Part shown: positions 1-6,201 of the stretch, one piece after another | Position numbering within the stretch: the stretch's first letter is position 1 | Layout of the letters: every line of letters starts with the position of its first letter | Assembly (NCBI GenBank): GCA_020058145.1 | Contig: JAGVEP010000298.1 | Span: 1-7,128 of the forward strand | DNA: 7,128 bases | From: Phycisphaerae bacterium | GTDB lineage: Bacteria > Planctomycetota > Phycisphaerae > UBA1845 > Fen-1342 | Direction of reading: 5' to 3' | Notes under the pieces: generated by a model | Databases searched by the model: none | The model's input: the letters and a program-made list of their open reading frames with translations, nothing else | What the model was told of the DNA's origin: nothing | Program-made: the position numbers and the translations under genes

Positions 1-609
1 CGTACTGCGTGGGCCGCGCAGGGACACACCCCGTCCCTTTCGGAAGGAGCTTTGGCATGGACGTCAACGCCCCGCGTGGCCTACTGCGCTTTTTCGGCAG
101 CATGGAAGCCCCGCGCCAAGCTCAGGGCCGCCGGCTGGAACGACGTCGCGCTCTTCGGCGGCGCCCACCAGAAGTGGTTCGCCACCTTTCTGCGTCTGCC
201 GCACGGCATGATCGCGCTGGAGACGATGGGGTACTATTCCGACGCAGACGGCAGCCAGCACTATCCCTGGCCATTCAGCCTGCTCTATCCCTCCCGGGGC
301 GATTTCATCGGCTTCGTTGGGAATCTCGCGTCCCGGCGGCTGGTCCGTCAGGTGGTCGGCACATTTCGGCAAGGCGCGCGATTCCCATCAGAGGGCGCAG
401 CAGTGCCAGCCGTAATTCCAGATGCCGGCCGGTCCGACCACTCGTCCTTCTGGCAAGAGGGGTACGCCGCGCTGATGGTCACAGACACCGCCCCGTTCCG
501 CTACCCCTTTTATCACACACCTCAGGACACGGCGGACAAGCTCGACTTCGACCGCCTGGCCCGGGTTGCTGTTGGTCTGGAGCTGACGCTGCGGGACTTA
601 TCAGATTGA
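1..609 (+). CDS. M28 family zinc aminopeptidase, C-terminal part (5' end off window, possibly decayed)
   Basis: The frame is open from the window edge to a TGA at 607-609. From about position 208 the translation reads like an M28 peptidase of the aminopeptidase Y/S type: ALETMGYYSD (the Glu would be a zinc ligand), GSQHYP, GDFIGFVGN, SRRLVRQVV, PSEG, GRSDHSSFW, then MVTDTAPFRYPFYHTPQDTADKLD with the C-terminal zinc-ligand His. These enzymes use two zinc ions to remove N-terminal residues from peptides. The part before position about 200 does not read like the family: the catalytic Glu-Glu pair expected some 30-40 residues upstream of ALETMGYY is not visible. The same stretch in the +3 frame (LLRFFGSMEAPR, 85-120) faintly recalls the usual LRFVxFxxEE strand, so a frameshift near 110-130 is possible. 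A good Shine-Dalgarno run (42-49) sits 7 nt before an ATG at 57, but that ATG is in the wrong frame. Family call is firm; gene integrity is not. Confidence 0.72.
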   Translation, partial: RTAWAAQGHTPSLSEGALAWTSTPRVAYCAFSAAWKPRAKLRAAGWNDVALFGGAHQKWFATFLRLPHGMIALETMGYYSDADGSQHYPWPFSLLYPSRGDFIGFVGNLASRRLVRQVVGTFRQGARFPSEGAAVPAVIPDAGRSDHSSFWQEGYAALMVTDTAPFRYPFYHTPQDTADKLDFDRLARVAVGLELTLRDLSD

Positions 610-785
610 ACGCCCCATAATATGCCGCCTCAGTGGCATACAAGTGCTAGCTATGGGCTATTTGAATTTTCGATCTTGAAACAGCCCAACTAGTCTGCTA
701 GCATTCGTGTCGTGATCGAACGCGACTTATCACGTCGCCTCCTTGGTGGCACGCCGTCGTCGCGGGTCGCGGCGGCGATTGCGCC
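610..785. other. Gene-free spacer with small inverted repeats
   Basis: No convincing coding frame is seen. This stretch is richer in A+T than its surroundings. TATGCC (621-626) and GGCATA (635-640) form a 6-bp stem with an 8-nt loop just after the peptidase stop. Further on, TGGGCT (654-659) pairs with AGCCCA (683-688), and these arms are flanked by two copies of the self-complementary GCTAGC (646-651, 697-702), so a larger nested hairpin is possible. Neither stem is followed by a T run, so they are not clear intrinsic terminators. They could be RNA-end structures or chance. Confidence 0.4.
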
Positions 786-1010
786 TCAGTCGTAGTCACC
801 CAAAACGGACAACTCTGGCGCCGGTACCGGGCTTTGCCAGGCCGCGAGGAGGGCGAGGCACTCTCGATCGTCGAGCTCGCAGCGATAGACACGGCCCGCG
901 CGGCACAAGCGCGCAGACCAGAGTTTGTTGAGCGGGGTGACCAGCAGTGTGCTGTCGCTGCGCGTGAACCGCAGCAGTTGAACAGCCTGTTGGAATGAAG
1001 TAAACTTCAC
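786..1010 (-). CDS. Small orphan protein, 74 aa, function unknown
   Basis: I do not recognise this protein. The frame starts at a GTG (1010-1008) and ends at TGA (786-788). It has a natural mixed composition (MKFTSFQQAVQLLRF..., LLVTPLNKLWSARLCRAGRVYRC, DDRECLALLAAW) with alternating hydrophobic strands and helices, unlike the Arg/Pro-rich shadow frames nearby. By hand count about 73% of third codon positions are G or C, as expected for a real gene in this DNA. Three Cys are present but no CxxC pair. There is no clear Shine-Dalgarno sequence before the GTG, and the upstream in-frame stop (TAA near 1040) leaves room for only a few more codons, so the start is uncertain. It is divergent from the zinc-ribbon protein gene, with about 147 bp between them. 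It may be a real small gene or a gene remnant. Confidence 0.42.
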   Translation of the reverse strand: MKFTSFQQAVQLLRFTRSDSTLLVTPLNKLWSARLCRAGRVYRCELDDRECLALLAAWQSPVPAPELSVLGDYD

Positions 1011-1145
1011 GTTTAGGTGAGACAGGTCTACGCCAGTGGATTACGGCGAGCGGTGCGTGGTGCATCCGCCGCCTACGCGCCACGGTGGGTGATGTCCTGA
1101 GCCGCTCGCTAGACAGACCGGACGTTGGACTGTCCGTCAAGATAC

Positions 1146-1150
1146 AGAGG
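1146..1150 (+). promoter_or_regulatory. Ribosome binding site choosing the ATG at 1158
   Basis: AGAGG lies 7 nt before the ATG at 1158. The same frame could also begin at a GTG at 1125, but that has no such site and would add 11 residues ahead of the zinc-ribbon N-terminus, which normally starts within a few residues of the protein's Met. Confidence 0.6.
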
Positions 1151-1157
1151 GTGTGCC

Positions 1158-2435
1158 ATGCCGAATATTGCCTGTCCGCAGTGCGGCAGGACGCTACGTG
1201 CCCCCGAGGGCAGCGCCGGGAAACGAGGCAAGTGCCCGTATTGTTCGCAGATGATTGTGTTTCGAAGCGCGGGGGCCGAGCACGTTGCTCAACCCGGAGA
1301 GAAAGTTTCCAGGGGCGAGGCTGCGACATCCCGATTGGCGCGAGAAACGCCAGGAAAGCCGCAGCACATGCCCGACACGAGCGCCCCGGCCGCAGAAGGG
1401 CGCCTACGTCGTGCAGATCCACTCATAACCCCTGCGCCCCCGGGCTCGCCAGGTTCGGCTCGTACCTTGACGAAGACATGTTCGAACTGTGGTGAACTTC
1501 CCGGGGCCGCTGCTCGCACGTGCCCAGTCCGCGGTGTTCCTGACAGCGCGCCGCTCCCGGATCACGTCGCCACGGCAAGCGCGACCTGCCTTGCACTCGA
1601 CCATGGGGAAATACGGCATTCCCGGCGGAGGAAGATCGCGATTGGTAGCTCGGTGGCCGCTGCGTTCCTCCTTCTCTGCACGGCCCTGATCTACCTGCGC
1701 GGAGCACCGCGCGCCCACACCCAACCCGAAGCGCGTCGGCAACCCGAAGTGCGCCAGCAGCCAGGTCCCGAAGCCTCATACGCTTTCTGCGCCGGTATAA
1801 CCATGCCCAGGACTACTTTCGACCGAATCTTCAGAACGTTTGAACCCAAACCCTTTGTGCTGTTCCGATACGATCGCACCAGCAAGGTAGGTTACACGGC
1901 CTGCTACCCCTATCAGGTGGAAACCGAATGCGCCGGCCTGACTGGTGAAGTCGACAGGCTACCTGCGGAGAGTTCGGAAGAATTCCGCCAGCGCTGCCTA
2001 GCGCTGCGGAAGCGCGCCGAAGACTGGCTGGCGAACATCAAAGGGCAAATGCTGTGGGTGCACTGGCGGGACATCGAGTACCGCCAGCCAGGCGGGTGGG
2101 CAGACCTAAGCCACGATACCAATCATGCGTCGCGGCTGCTGGCCGAGTACGACCCTGACACCGAGAGACTGACGATTCGCTTCGCGCGGATCAACGACCC
2201 CTACCACACGTACCACATTCTGAACGTCCAAGGCGACGCTGTTGAGCTGAACGTAACGCGTGCAGATATGTCGCCAGACCGTGAACACTTCTGCGGCGTT
2301 CTCGCGGTCGCGGGCTTCCGTGTCGTAGATGTGCAAGCACGCCGTGGTGACTTTCAGCATGACTTGGAGTTGGTAGCACTTTACATGCTAGGAACGCACC
2401 ACGAGGTACTCGGCGAATGGTCGGGGAGCAAATAA
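1158..2435 (+). CDS. Zinc-ribbon single-pass membrane protein with unknown external domain
   Basis: 425 residues. Residues 1-35 are a zinc ribbon (MPNIACPQCG...GKCPYC) with Cys 6, 9, 26 and 29, a type often found at the N-terminus of planctomycete membrane proteins. Residues 36-105 are a Pro/Ala/Gly/Arg-rich linker. Residues 108-125 look like a second ribbon (CxxC-x10-CPVR) whose fourth Cys is replaced by Arg125. RRRK (156-159) precedes one membrane helix at about 160-180 (IAIGSSVAAAFLLLCTALIYL is the core), so the ribbons should be cytoplasmic and residues 181-425 outside. That C-terminal part has a short repeat-like hinge (EARRQPEVRQQPGPE) and then a folded, Trp/Tyr/His-rich domain I do not recognise (FVLFRYDRTSKVGYTACYPYQ, WVHWRDIEYRQPGGW, YHTYHILNVQGD). 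A role in sensing or anchoring is possible but not shown. It stands alone, with no operon partner on its strand. The gene is very likely real; function is unknown. Confidence 0.85.
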   Translation: MPNIACPQCGRTLRAPEGSAGKRGKCPYCSQMIVFRSAGAEHVAQPGEKVSRGEAATSRLARETPGKPQHMPDTSAPAAEGRLRRADPLITPAPPGSPGSARTLTKTCSNCGELPGAAARTCPVRGVPDSAPLPDHVATASATCLALDHGEIRHSRRRKIAIGSSVAAAFLLLCTALIYLRGAPRAHTQPEARRQPEVRQQPGPEASYAFCAGITMPRTTFDRIFRTFEPKPFVLFRYDRTSKVGYTACYPYQVETECAGLTGEVDRLPAESSEEFRQRCLALRKRAEDWLANIKGQMLWVHWRDIEYRQPGGWADLSHDTNHASRLLAEYDPDTERLTIRFARINDPYHTYHILNVQGDAVELNVTRADMSPDREHFCGVLAVAGFRVVDVQARRGDFQHDLELVALYMLGTHHEVLGEWSGSK

Positions 2436-2588
2436 GCCTCAGCAGCGCGATCATGGCCAACCACGTCGTTGTGCTCGGCAGCCACAACCTGCCCGAGGCG
2501 CGCGTCGGTGCCCGGTCCAGGCGGCTTGCGCCGTTCCTTTGCCGCGCCTGCAGCGGGAAACGCAGCAGCGCACAGCTTATAACCATCT
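2436..2588. other. Short spacer after the zinc-ribbon gene, no supported gene
   Basis: About 150 bp between the TAA of the membrane protein gene and the large palindrome. A 45-codon frame (2453-2590, +, starting MANHVVVLGSHN) is open but has no ribosome binding site and turns Arg/Ser-rich, so I do not call it. No T-rich terminator follows the upstream gene. Confidence 0.35.
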
Positions 2589-2639
2589 GAGGCCCTCACA
2601 TGCGGGACAATGGCACCGTGTCCCGTATGTGAAGGCCTC
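2589..2639. repeat. 51-bp near-perfect palindrome beside the tRNA
   Basis: Two 21-bp arms (2589-2609 and 2619-2639) are inverted copies of each other with only two differences, separated by a 9-nt loop (2610-2618). The outer ends are GAGGCC and GGCCTC, and the core is CGGGACA/TGTCCCG. One mismatch becomes a G-U wobble on each RNA strand. It ends 3 bp from the 3' end of the tRNA (2643), so on the minus strand it lies directly downstream of it. No T run follows on either strand, so it is not a standard intrinsic terminator. It could be an RNA processing or transcription-end structure, a small mobile palindromic repeat, or a protein binding site. Confidence 0.85.
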
Positions 2640-2642
2640 GGA

Positions 2643-2727
2643 CGGAGGAGGTGGGATTCGAACCCACGGAACCTTGCGGTTCACCGGTTTTTCAGGCCGG
2701 CCCCTTAAACCACTAGGGAACTCCTGA
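2643..2727 (-). tRNA. Class II serine-type tRNA with GAA (Phe) anticodon, possibly a pseudo-tRNA
   Basis: On the minus strand the sequence folds as a tRNA: D arm CCC-TAGTGGTTTAA-GGG, anticodon stem CCGGC/ACCGG, long variable arm GAACC-GCAA-GGTTC, T arm GTGGG-TTCGAAT-CCCAC, acceptor 3' strand CTCCTCC and discriminator G73. The long variable arm, D arm and G73 are those of tRNA-Ser. However, the anticodon loop is CTGAAAA, giving GAA, which reads Phe codons. Two defects are visible: a C31-A39 mismatch closing the anticodon stem, and two mismatches at the top of the acceptor stem (5' strand TCAGGAG against CTCCTCC). An ordinary tRNA-Ser(GGA) arm (CCGGC CTGGAAA GCCGG) differs only by two G-to-A changes, at 35 and 39. 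CCA is not encoded. It is either a decaying tRNA-Ser(GGA) copy or a tRNA that would put Ser at Phe codons; the first is more likely. Confidence 0.72.
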
Positions 2728-2755
2728 AGCGAATCCCGCAAGACCCCGCTTCAGG
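2723..2755. repeat. 9-bp inverted repeat overlapping the tRNA 5' end
   Basis: CCTGAAGCG (2723-2731) and CGCTTCAGG (2747-2755) are perfect inverted copies with a 15-nt loop. The left arm includes the first residues of the tRNA acceptor stem, the very positions that fail to pair with its 3' strand. On the minus strand the hairpin follows the stop of the 76-residue protein gene by about 11 bp, so it could help end that transcript, though there is no T run after it. Confidence 0.6.
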
Positions 2756-2766
2756 GTTTCCCGGGA

Positions 2767-2997
2767 CTACGTTTTCGCAGGGCTCGCGTCACCAAGCGCT
2801 CCCTTCCCCGGGTCTTTCGGGACATGGAGGAGCTTGTCCCGAAGTTCGCCAACCCTCTTGACATAGTCGTCGAGGTTGGCGTCCTTCAGGTCCTGGAGGC
2901 CGCGGACGCGGCACACCAAGTTGTACGCAATCCAAAGAGCCAGGGTTTCCGCGTCAGGGAACGAGGCGGGGCGAATATCAGGTTCGTTCTCGGTCAT
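2767..2997 (-). CDS. Small acidic-start helical protein, 76 aa, function unknown
   Basis: I do not recognise this protein. It reads MTENEPDIRPASFPDAETLALWIAYNLVCRVRGLQDL and continues with KDANLDDYVKRVGELRDKLLHVP, then a Lys/Gly/Ala-rich tail. Residues about 17-60 look like two or three amphipathic helices; no Cys pair, signal peptide or membrane segment is evident. The start at 2997 is chosen because AAGGAG (3010-3005) lies 7 nt ahead of it. The in-frame GTG at 3003 would lie only 1 nt from that site. It ends with TAG at 2767-2769. It follows groEL on the same strand after about 190 bp containing a GC-rich hairpin, so it is probably transcribed separately. The ribosome site and natural composition make it a probable real gene. 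Confidence 0.75.
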   Translation of the reverse strand: MTENEPDIRPASFPDAETLALWIAYNLVCRVRGLQDLKDANLDDYVKRVGELRDKLLHVPKDPGKGALGDASPAKT

Positions 2998-3004
2998 GCT
3001 CACA

Positions 3005-3010
3005 CTCCTT
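3005..3010 (-). promoter_or_regulatory. Shine-Dalgarno AAGGAG fixing the start of the 76-aa protein
   Basis: On the minus strand AAGGAG is followed after 7 nt by the ATG at 2997-2995, and after only 1 nt by a GTG at 3003-3001. The spacing favours the ATG, shortening the protein by two residues. Confidence 0.75.
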
Positions 3011-3130
3011 CAACTCGCGCTCGTGCGCCGTTGGTGGTGAAACTACGCCAGGCACGGCCTCTCCGCGCGGCCGGTACAGAGCCCGAGGGCTACGGTTAAC
3101 CGCCGAGACGCTGGTGCGGAGAGCCACCTT

Positions 3131-3169
3131 CTCCCTACCCTCCCCCTTGGGGGGGGATGGGTAGAGGGA
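3131..3169. repeat. GC-rich imperfect hairpin downstream of groEL
   Basis: CTACCC (3135-3140) pairs with GGGTAG (3159-3164), and CCCCC (3142-3146) with the G run (3149-3156), around a TT-containing loop. It lies about 20 bp past the groEL stop on the minus strand and has no T run, so it is at best an atypical terminator. Runs of this CCCT/AGGG hairpin type recur between genes in many high-GC genomes, so a dispersed repeat is the other likely reading. The rest of 3011-3187 shows no gene. Confidence 0.5.
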
Positions 3170-3187
3170 CGGCCGGGGGTGGCGTCA

Positions 3188-4798
<1,611 letters not shown>

Positions 4799-4806
4799 GT
4801 TCAGTT

Positions 4807-4812
4807 ATCTCC
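4807..4812 (-). promoter_or_regulatory. groEL ribosome binding site GGAGAT
   Basis: GGAGAT lies 8 nt before the groEL ATG, inside the 24-nt gap after the BolA-like gene. groEL thus has its own good ribosome site even if transcribed from far upstream, which would let it be made in higher amounts than the genes before it. Confidence 0.6.
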
Positions 4813-4822
4813 GATGCGTTGT

Positions 4823-5098
4823 TTAGTATTCCTGCAAATCAACTGACCACTCTTCAGGCGTGTAGGTCAGCAGCGTGCTGATGGCCAAGTGTTCGTCTGG
4901 CGTGAGGTCGCCACGTGCCAACGCCTGCTCCCAAACGGCGCGGATGAGATTCCGGCGCTGCTCGTAATCCAGGTCGCGGAACCGGGTCGAAACGATGTCG
5001 CCGCAGACGTGGCCACCGGGTAGTGTCTCCAGGTGCGCCTCTGTCTCAGGAATTCCTGCCTCGATGAGGCGCTTCAGCTTGGGCTCGAGCGTTTCCAT
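4823..5098 (-). CDS. BolA-like small protein, 91 aa
   Basis: The sequence follows the BolA/IbaG plan: an N-terminal helix and AGIPETEAHLE strand, GGH (His30) where BolA has G-x-H-F, VSTRFRDLDYEQRRNLIRAVWEQAL matching the S-x-x-F-x-G...R-H/Q-x-x-V-Y helix region, and EHLAISTLLTYTPEEW (69-84) matching the family's H-A-x-S-x-K-x-Y-T-P-E-E-W ending, with about two extra residues between His70 and TPEEW. BolA proteins bind monothiol glutaredoxins and Fe-S clusters or act as stress-linked regulators. The conserved GxxxxH helix details are weak, so this is a divergent member and the call rests on motif likeness only. Start ATG at 5098 has GGGAGA (5109-5104) 5 nt upstream. It overlaps the end of the HEPN gene by 25 nt and ends (TAA) 24 nt before groEL, so it is likely co-translated with both. 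Confidence 0.55.
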   Translation of the reverse strand: METLEPKLKRLIEAGIPETEAHLETLPGGHVCGDIVSTRFRDLDYEQRRNLIRAVWEQALARGDLTPDEHLAISTLLTYTPEEWSVDLQEY

Positions 5099-5541
5099 AC
5101 TTGTCTCCCGCGGGCGACTATGGCCTCACAGGCTTCCCGCACGGCCTTGGCGTTCGCCCGCACAAAATCGCCGCGAATTCGCAGTGCACCGATCCGCTGC
5201 TGACGATGCGTCGCTCGTAGCAATCGCTCGAAGGCCGCCCGATCGGCGTATCTCAAGTTGTTGTGCCAAACTGGCGCTAATACCTGCAGCGAGTCCAGAA
5301 TCCGCGCTTCATCTCGAGCGGACGGCAGCCCCAGCGAACCCGCGCGCCGCAGCAGCTTCCGCAGGTCGTGGCCGATCTCCTGCTCGCCGCCATGCAGCCA
5401 CAACATGGCTCGCAGCAAGGCTTCCACGGCGCGCCCTCCGAGGTACACTGCGCCAACGAATCGCTCGGCCTCATAGAGACGCTGCGCCTCATCCAGTCGT
5501 AGTAAGGCTCCGCGAAAGTAATCGGCGGCGCTGAGACGCAT
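5074..5541 (-). CDS. HEPN-domain protein, 155 aa
   Basis: Residues 1-110 match the HEPN helical bundle: SAADYFRGALLRLDEAQRLYEAERFVGAVYLGGRAVEALLRAML (5-47), then the typical GHDLRKLL (57-64) and a later LRY (96-98). HEPN proteins are small all-helical proteins, some of which are RNases or toxins acting with a nucleotidyltransferase, while others only bind nucleotides or proteins. Arg44-x5-His50 fits the spacing of the catalytic R-x4-6-H motif, but it lies earlier than is usual, so activity cannot be claimed. No MNT nucleotidyltransferase partner is seen nearby. The start ATG at 5541 has no good Shine-Dalgarno site and lies 9 nt past the groES stop, so translation is probably coupled to groES or arises by readthrough of its in-frame TAG. 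The last 25 nt overlap the start of the BolA-like gene. Confidence 0.75.
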   Translation of the reverse strand: MRLSAADYFRGALLRLDEAQRLYEAERFVGAVYLGGRAVEALLRAMLWLHGGEQEIGHDLRKLLRRAGSLGLPSARDEARILDSLQVLAPVWHNNLRYADRAAFERLLRATHRQQRIGALRIRGDFVRANAKAVREACEAIVARGRQVWKRSSPS

Positions 5542-5550
5542 CGTTGGCTG

Positions 5551-5847
5551 CTAGTCGAGGACGGCCAGAATATCGCTCTCGTCCATGATGATCATCTCGT
5601 CCCCTTCGACCTTGACCTCGGTGCCCGCGTAGCTGGTGAACAGCACCTGGTCACCCTTCTTGACCTGCAACGCGTGACGCTTGCCCGTGTCCAGCAGCCG
5701 CCCGTCGCCGACGCTCAGCACCGTACCGCGCTTCGGCTTCTCTTTGGCCGTGTCCGGCAGGACGATGCCGCCCGCCGTCGTGTCATCCGCCTTCAGCCGC
5801 TGAACCAACACCTTCTCCCCCAACGGACGAATCGAAAGCTTGCTCAT
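5551..5847 (-). CDS. groES: Co-chaperonin GroES (10 kDa, Hsp10)
   Basis: 98 residues, the usual size. GroES forms a seven-fold lid on GroEL. Visible features: SIRPLGEKVLVQRL (5-18), the mobile loop with GGIVL (26-30), the hydrophobic IVL that docks on GroEL, PDTAKEKPKRGTVLSVGDG (31-49), KKGDQVLFTSYAGTEVKVEG (63-82) and the C-terminal EMIIMDESDILAVLD. The start is set at 5847: AGGAG (5857-5853) is 5 nt ahead, whereas the ATG at 5850 is only 2 nt from it. An open extension upstream to 6012 is Arg/Cys-rich and unlike GroES. It is the first gene of the minus-strand cluster. Its TAG stop is followed in the same frame by three codons and the HEPN ATG. Confidence 0.97.
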   Translation of the reverse strand: MSKLSIRPLGEKVLVQRLKADDTTAGGIVLPDTAKEKPKRGTVLSVGDGRLLDTGKRHALQVKKGDQVLFTSYAGTEVKVEGDEMIIMDESDILAVLD

Positions 5848-5852
5848 CATAT

Positions 5853-5857
5853 CTCCT
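5853..5857 (-). promoter_or_regulatory. groES ribosome binding site AGGAG
   Basis: AGGAG is 5 nt from the ATG at 5847 and 2 nt from the adjacent ATG at 5850. The spacing favours the inner ATG, giving the family-standard N-terminus MSKLSIRPLGEK. Confidence 0.65.
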
Positions 5858-6185
5858 AGGCTCCGCTCAAAACGCCTGTTGCTGATTCCTGCCTCAACTG
5901 GGCAGCGCCACGCACAGACAGGGCAACGTAATTGGCCCTGGAGCAAGGCCTGTGCCACGTCCGCGGCCATCCGCTGGCTGACCGCGGCACGGTGCGCAAT
6001 ATGCAGTCCCAAAGAGAGTTACGTGACGCGCCGCGCCTGACGCACGCGCGCGGCACGCGAATGGCCGAACGCTTCGTGAGCGCTTCCGTGTCAGCGGTGT
6101 GTCAATCTGGCAGGCGGGATGGTCGGCGGCGCACGCCCGATGTCTGCCGCCTGGCCGCCACGTTCTCGTCACCGCCGCCGCCTCG
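5858..6185. other. Divergent control region between groES and prmC
   Basis: About 330 bp with no supported gene. No CIRCE operator (TTAGCACTC-N9-GAGTGCTAA) and no obvious sigma-32 promoter is seen. Candidate elements are an inverted repeat CAGGGC-N10-GCCCTG (5919-5940), two direct CGCTTC copies 11 bp apart (6070-6075, 6081-6086), about one helical turn, and a TTGACA on the minus strand (6105-6100) that could be a -35 box but lacks a good -10 at 17 bp. If used, the groES leader would be long, near 230 nt or more. All of these are suggestive only. Confidence 0.35.
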
Positions 6186-6194
6186 TGCTATATT
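6186..6194 (+). promoter_or_regulatory. Extended -10 promoter for prmC (leaderless mRNA likely)
   Basis: TGCTATATT fits the extended -10 form TGnTATAAT with one mismatch. It ends 7 nt before the prmC ATG (6202), so transcription would begin at about the A of the start codon. TCGTCA (6166-6171) is a 4-of-6 match to the -35 consensus at 17-bp spacing. There is no Shine-Dalgarno sequence before the ATG, which agrees with a leaderless transcript. Confidence 0.5.
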
Positions 6195-6201
6195 CGCGCC
6201 C

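Noticed and set aside
796..1422. Minus-strand frame of 208 codons
   Set aside because: Overlaps both the zinc-ribbon gene start and the better 786-1010 frame; composition is Arg/Pro/Ser-rich with no motif.
2453..2590. 45-codon plus-strand frame after the zinc-ribbon gene
   Set aside because: No ribosome site, odd composition in its second half, and its end runs into the palindrome arm.
2381..2599. 72-codon minus-strand frame
   Set aside because: Overlaps the end of the zinc-ribbon gene and reads like non-coding translation (Ala/Arg/Pro-rich, no motif).
3131..3169. Hairpin as a standard intrinsic terminator for groEL
   Set aside because: The stem is imperfect and no T run follows on the minus strand.
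4995..5534. Plus-strand frame of 179 codons opposite the HEPN gene
   Set aside because: Antisense to two supported genes, Arg/Ala/Pro-rich.
5848..6012. N-terminal extension of GroES by 55 residues with two Cys
   Set aside because: GroES proteins start as at 5847, where a ribosome site is present; the extension has no family likeness.
5932..6201. N-terminal extension of PrmC by 90 residues
   Set aside because: The extension is Arg/Pro-rich and unlike PrmC; family length and the promoter placement support the ATG at 6202.
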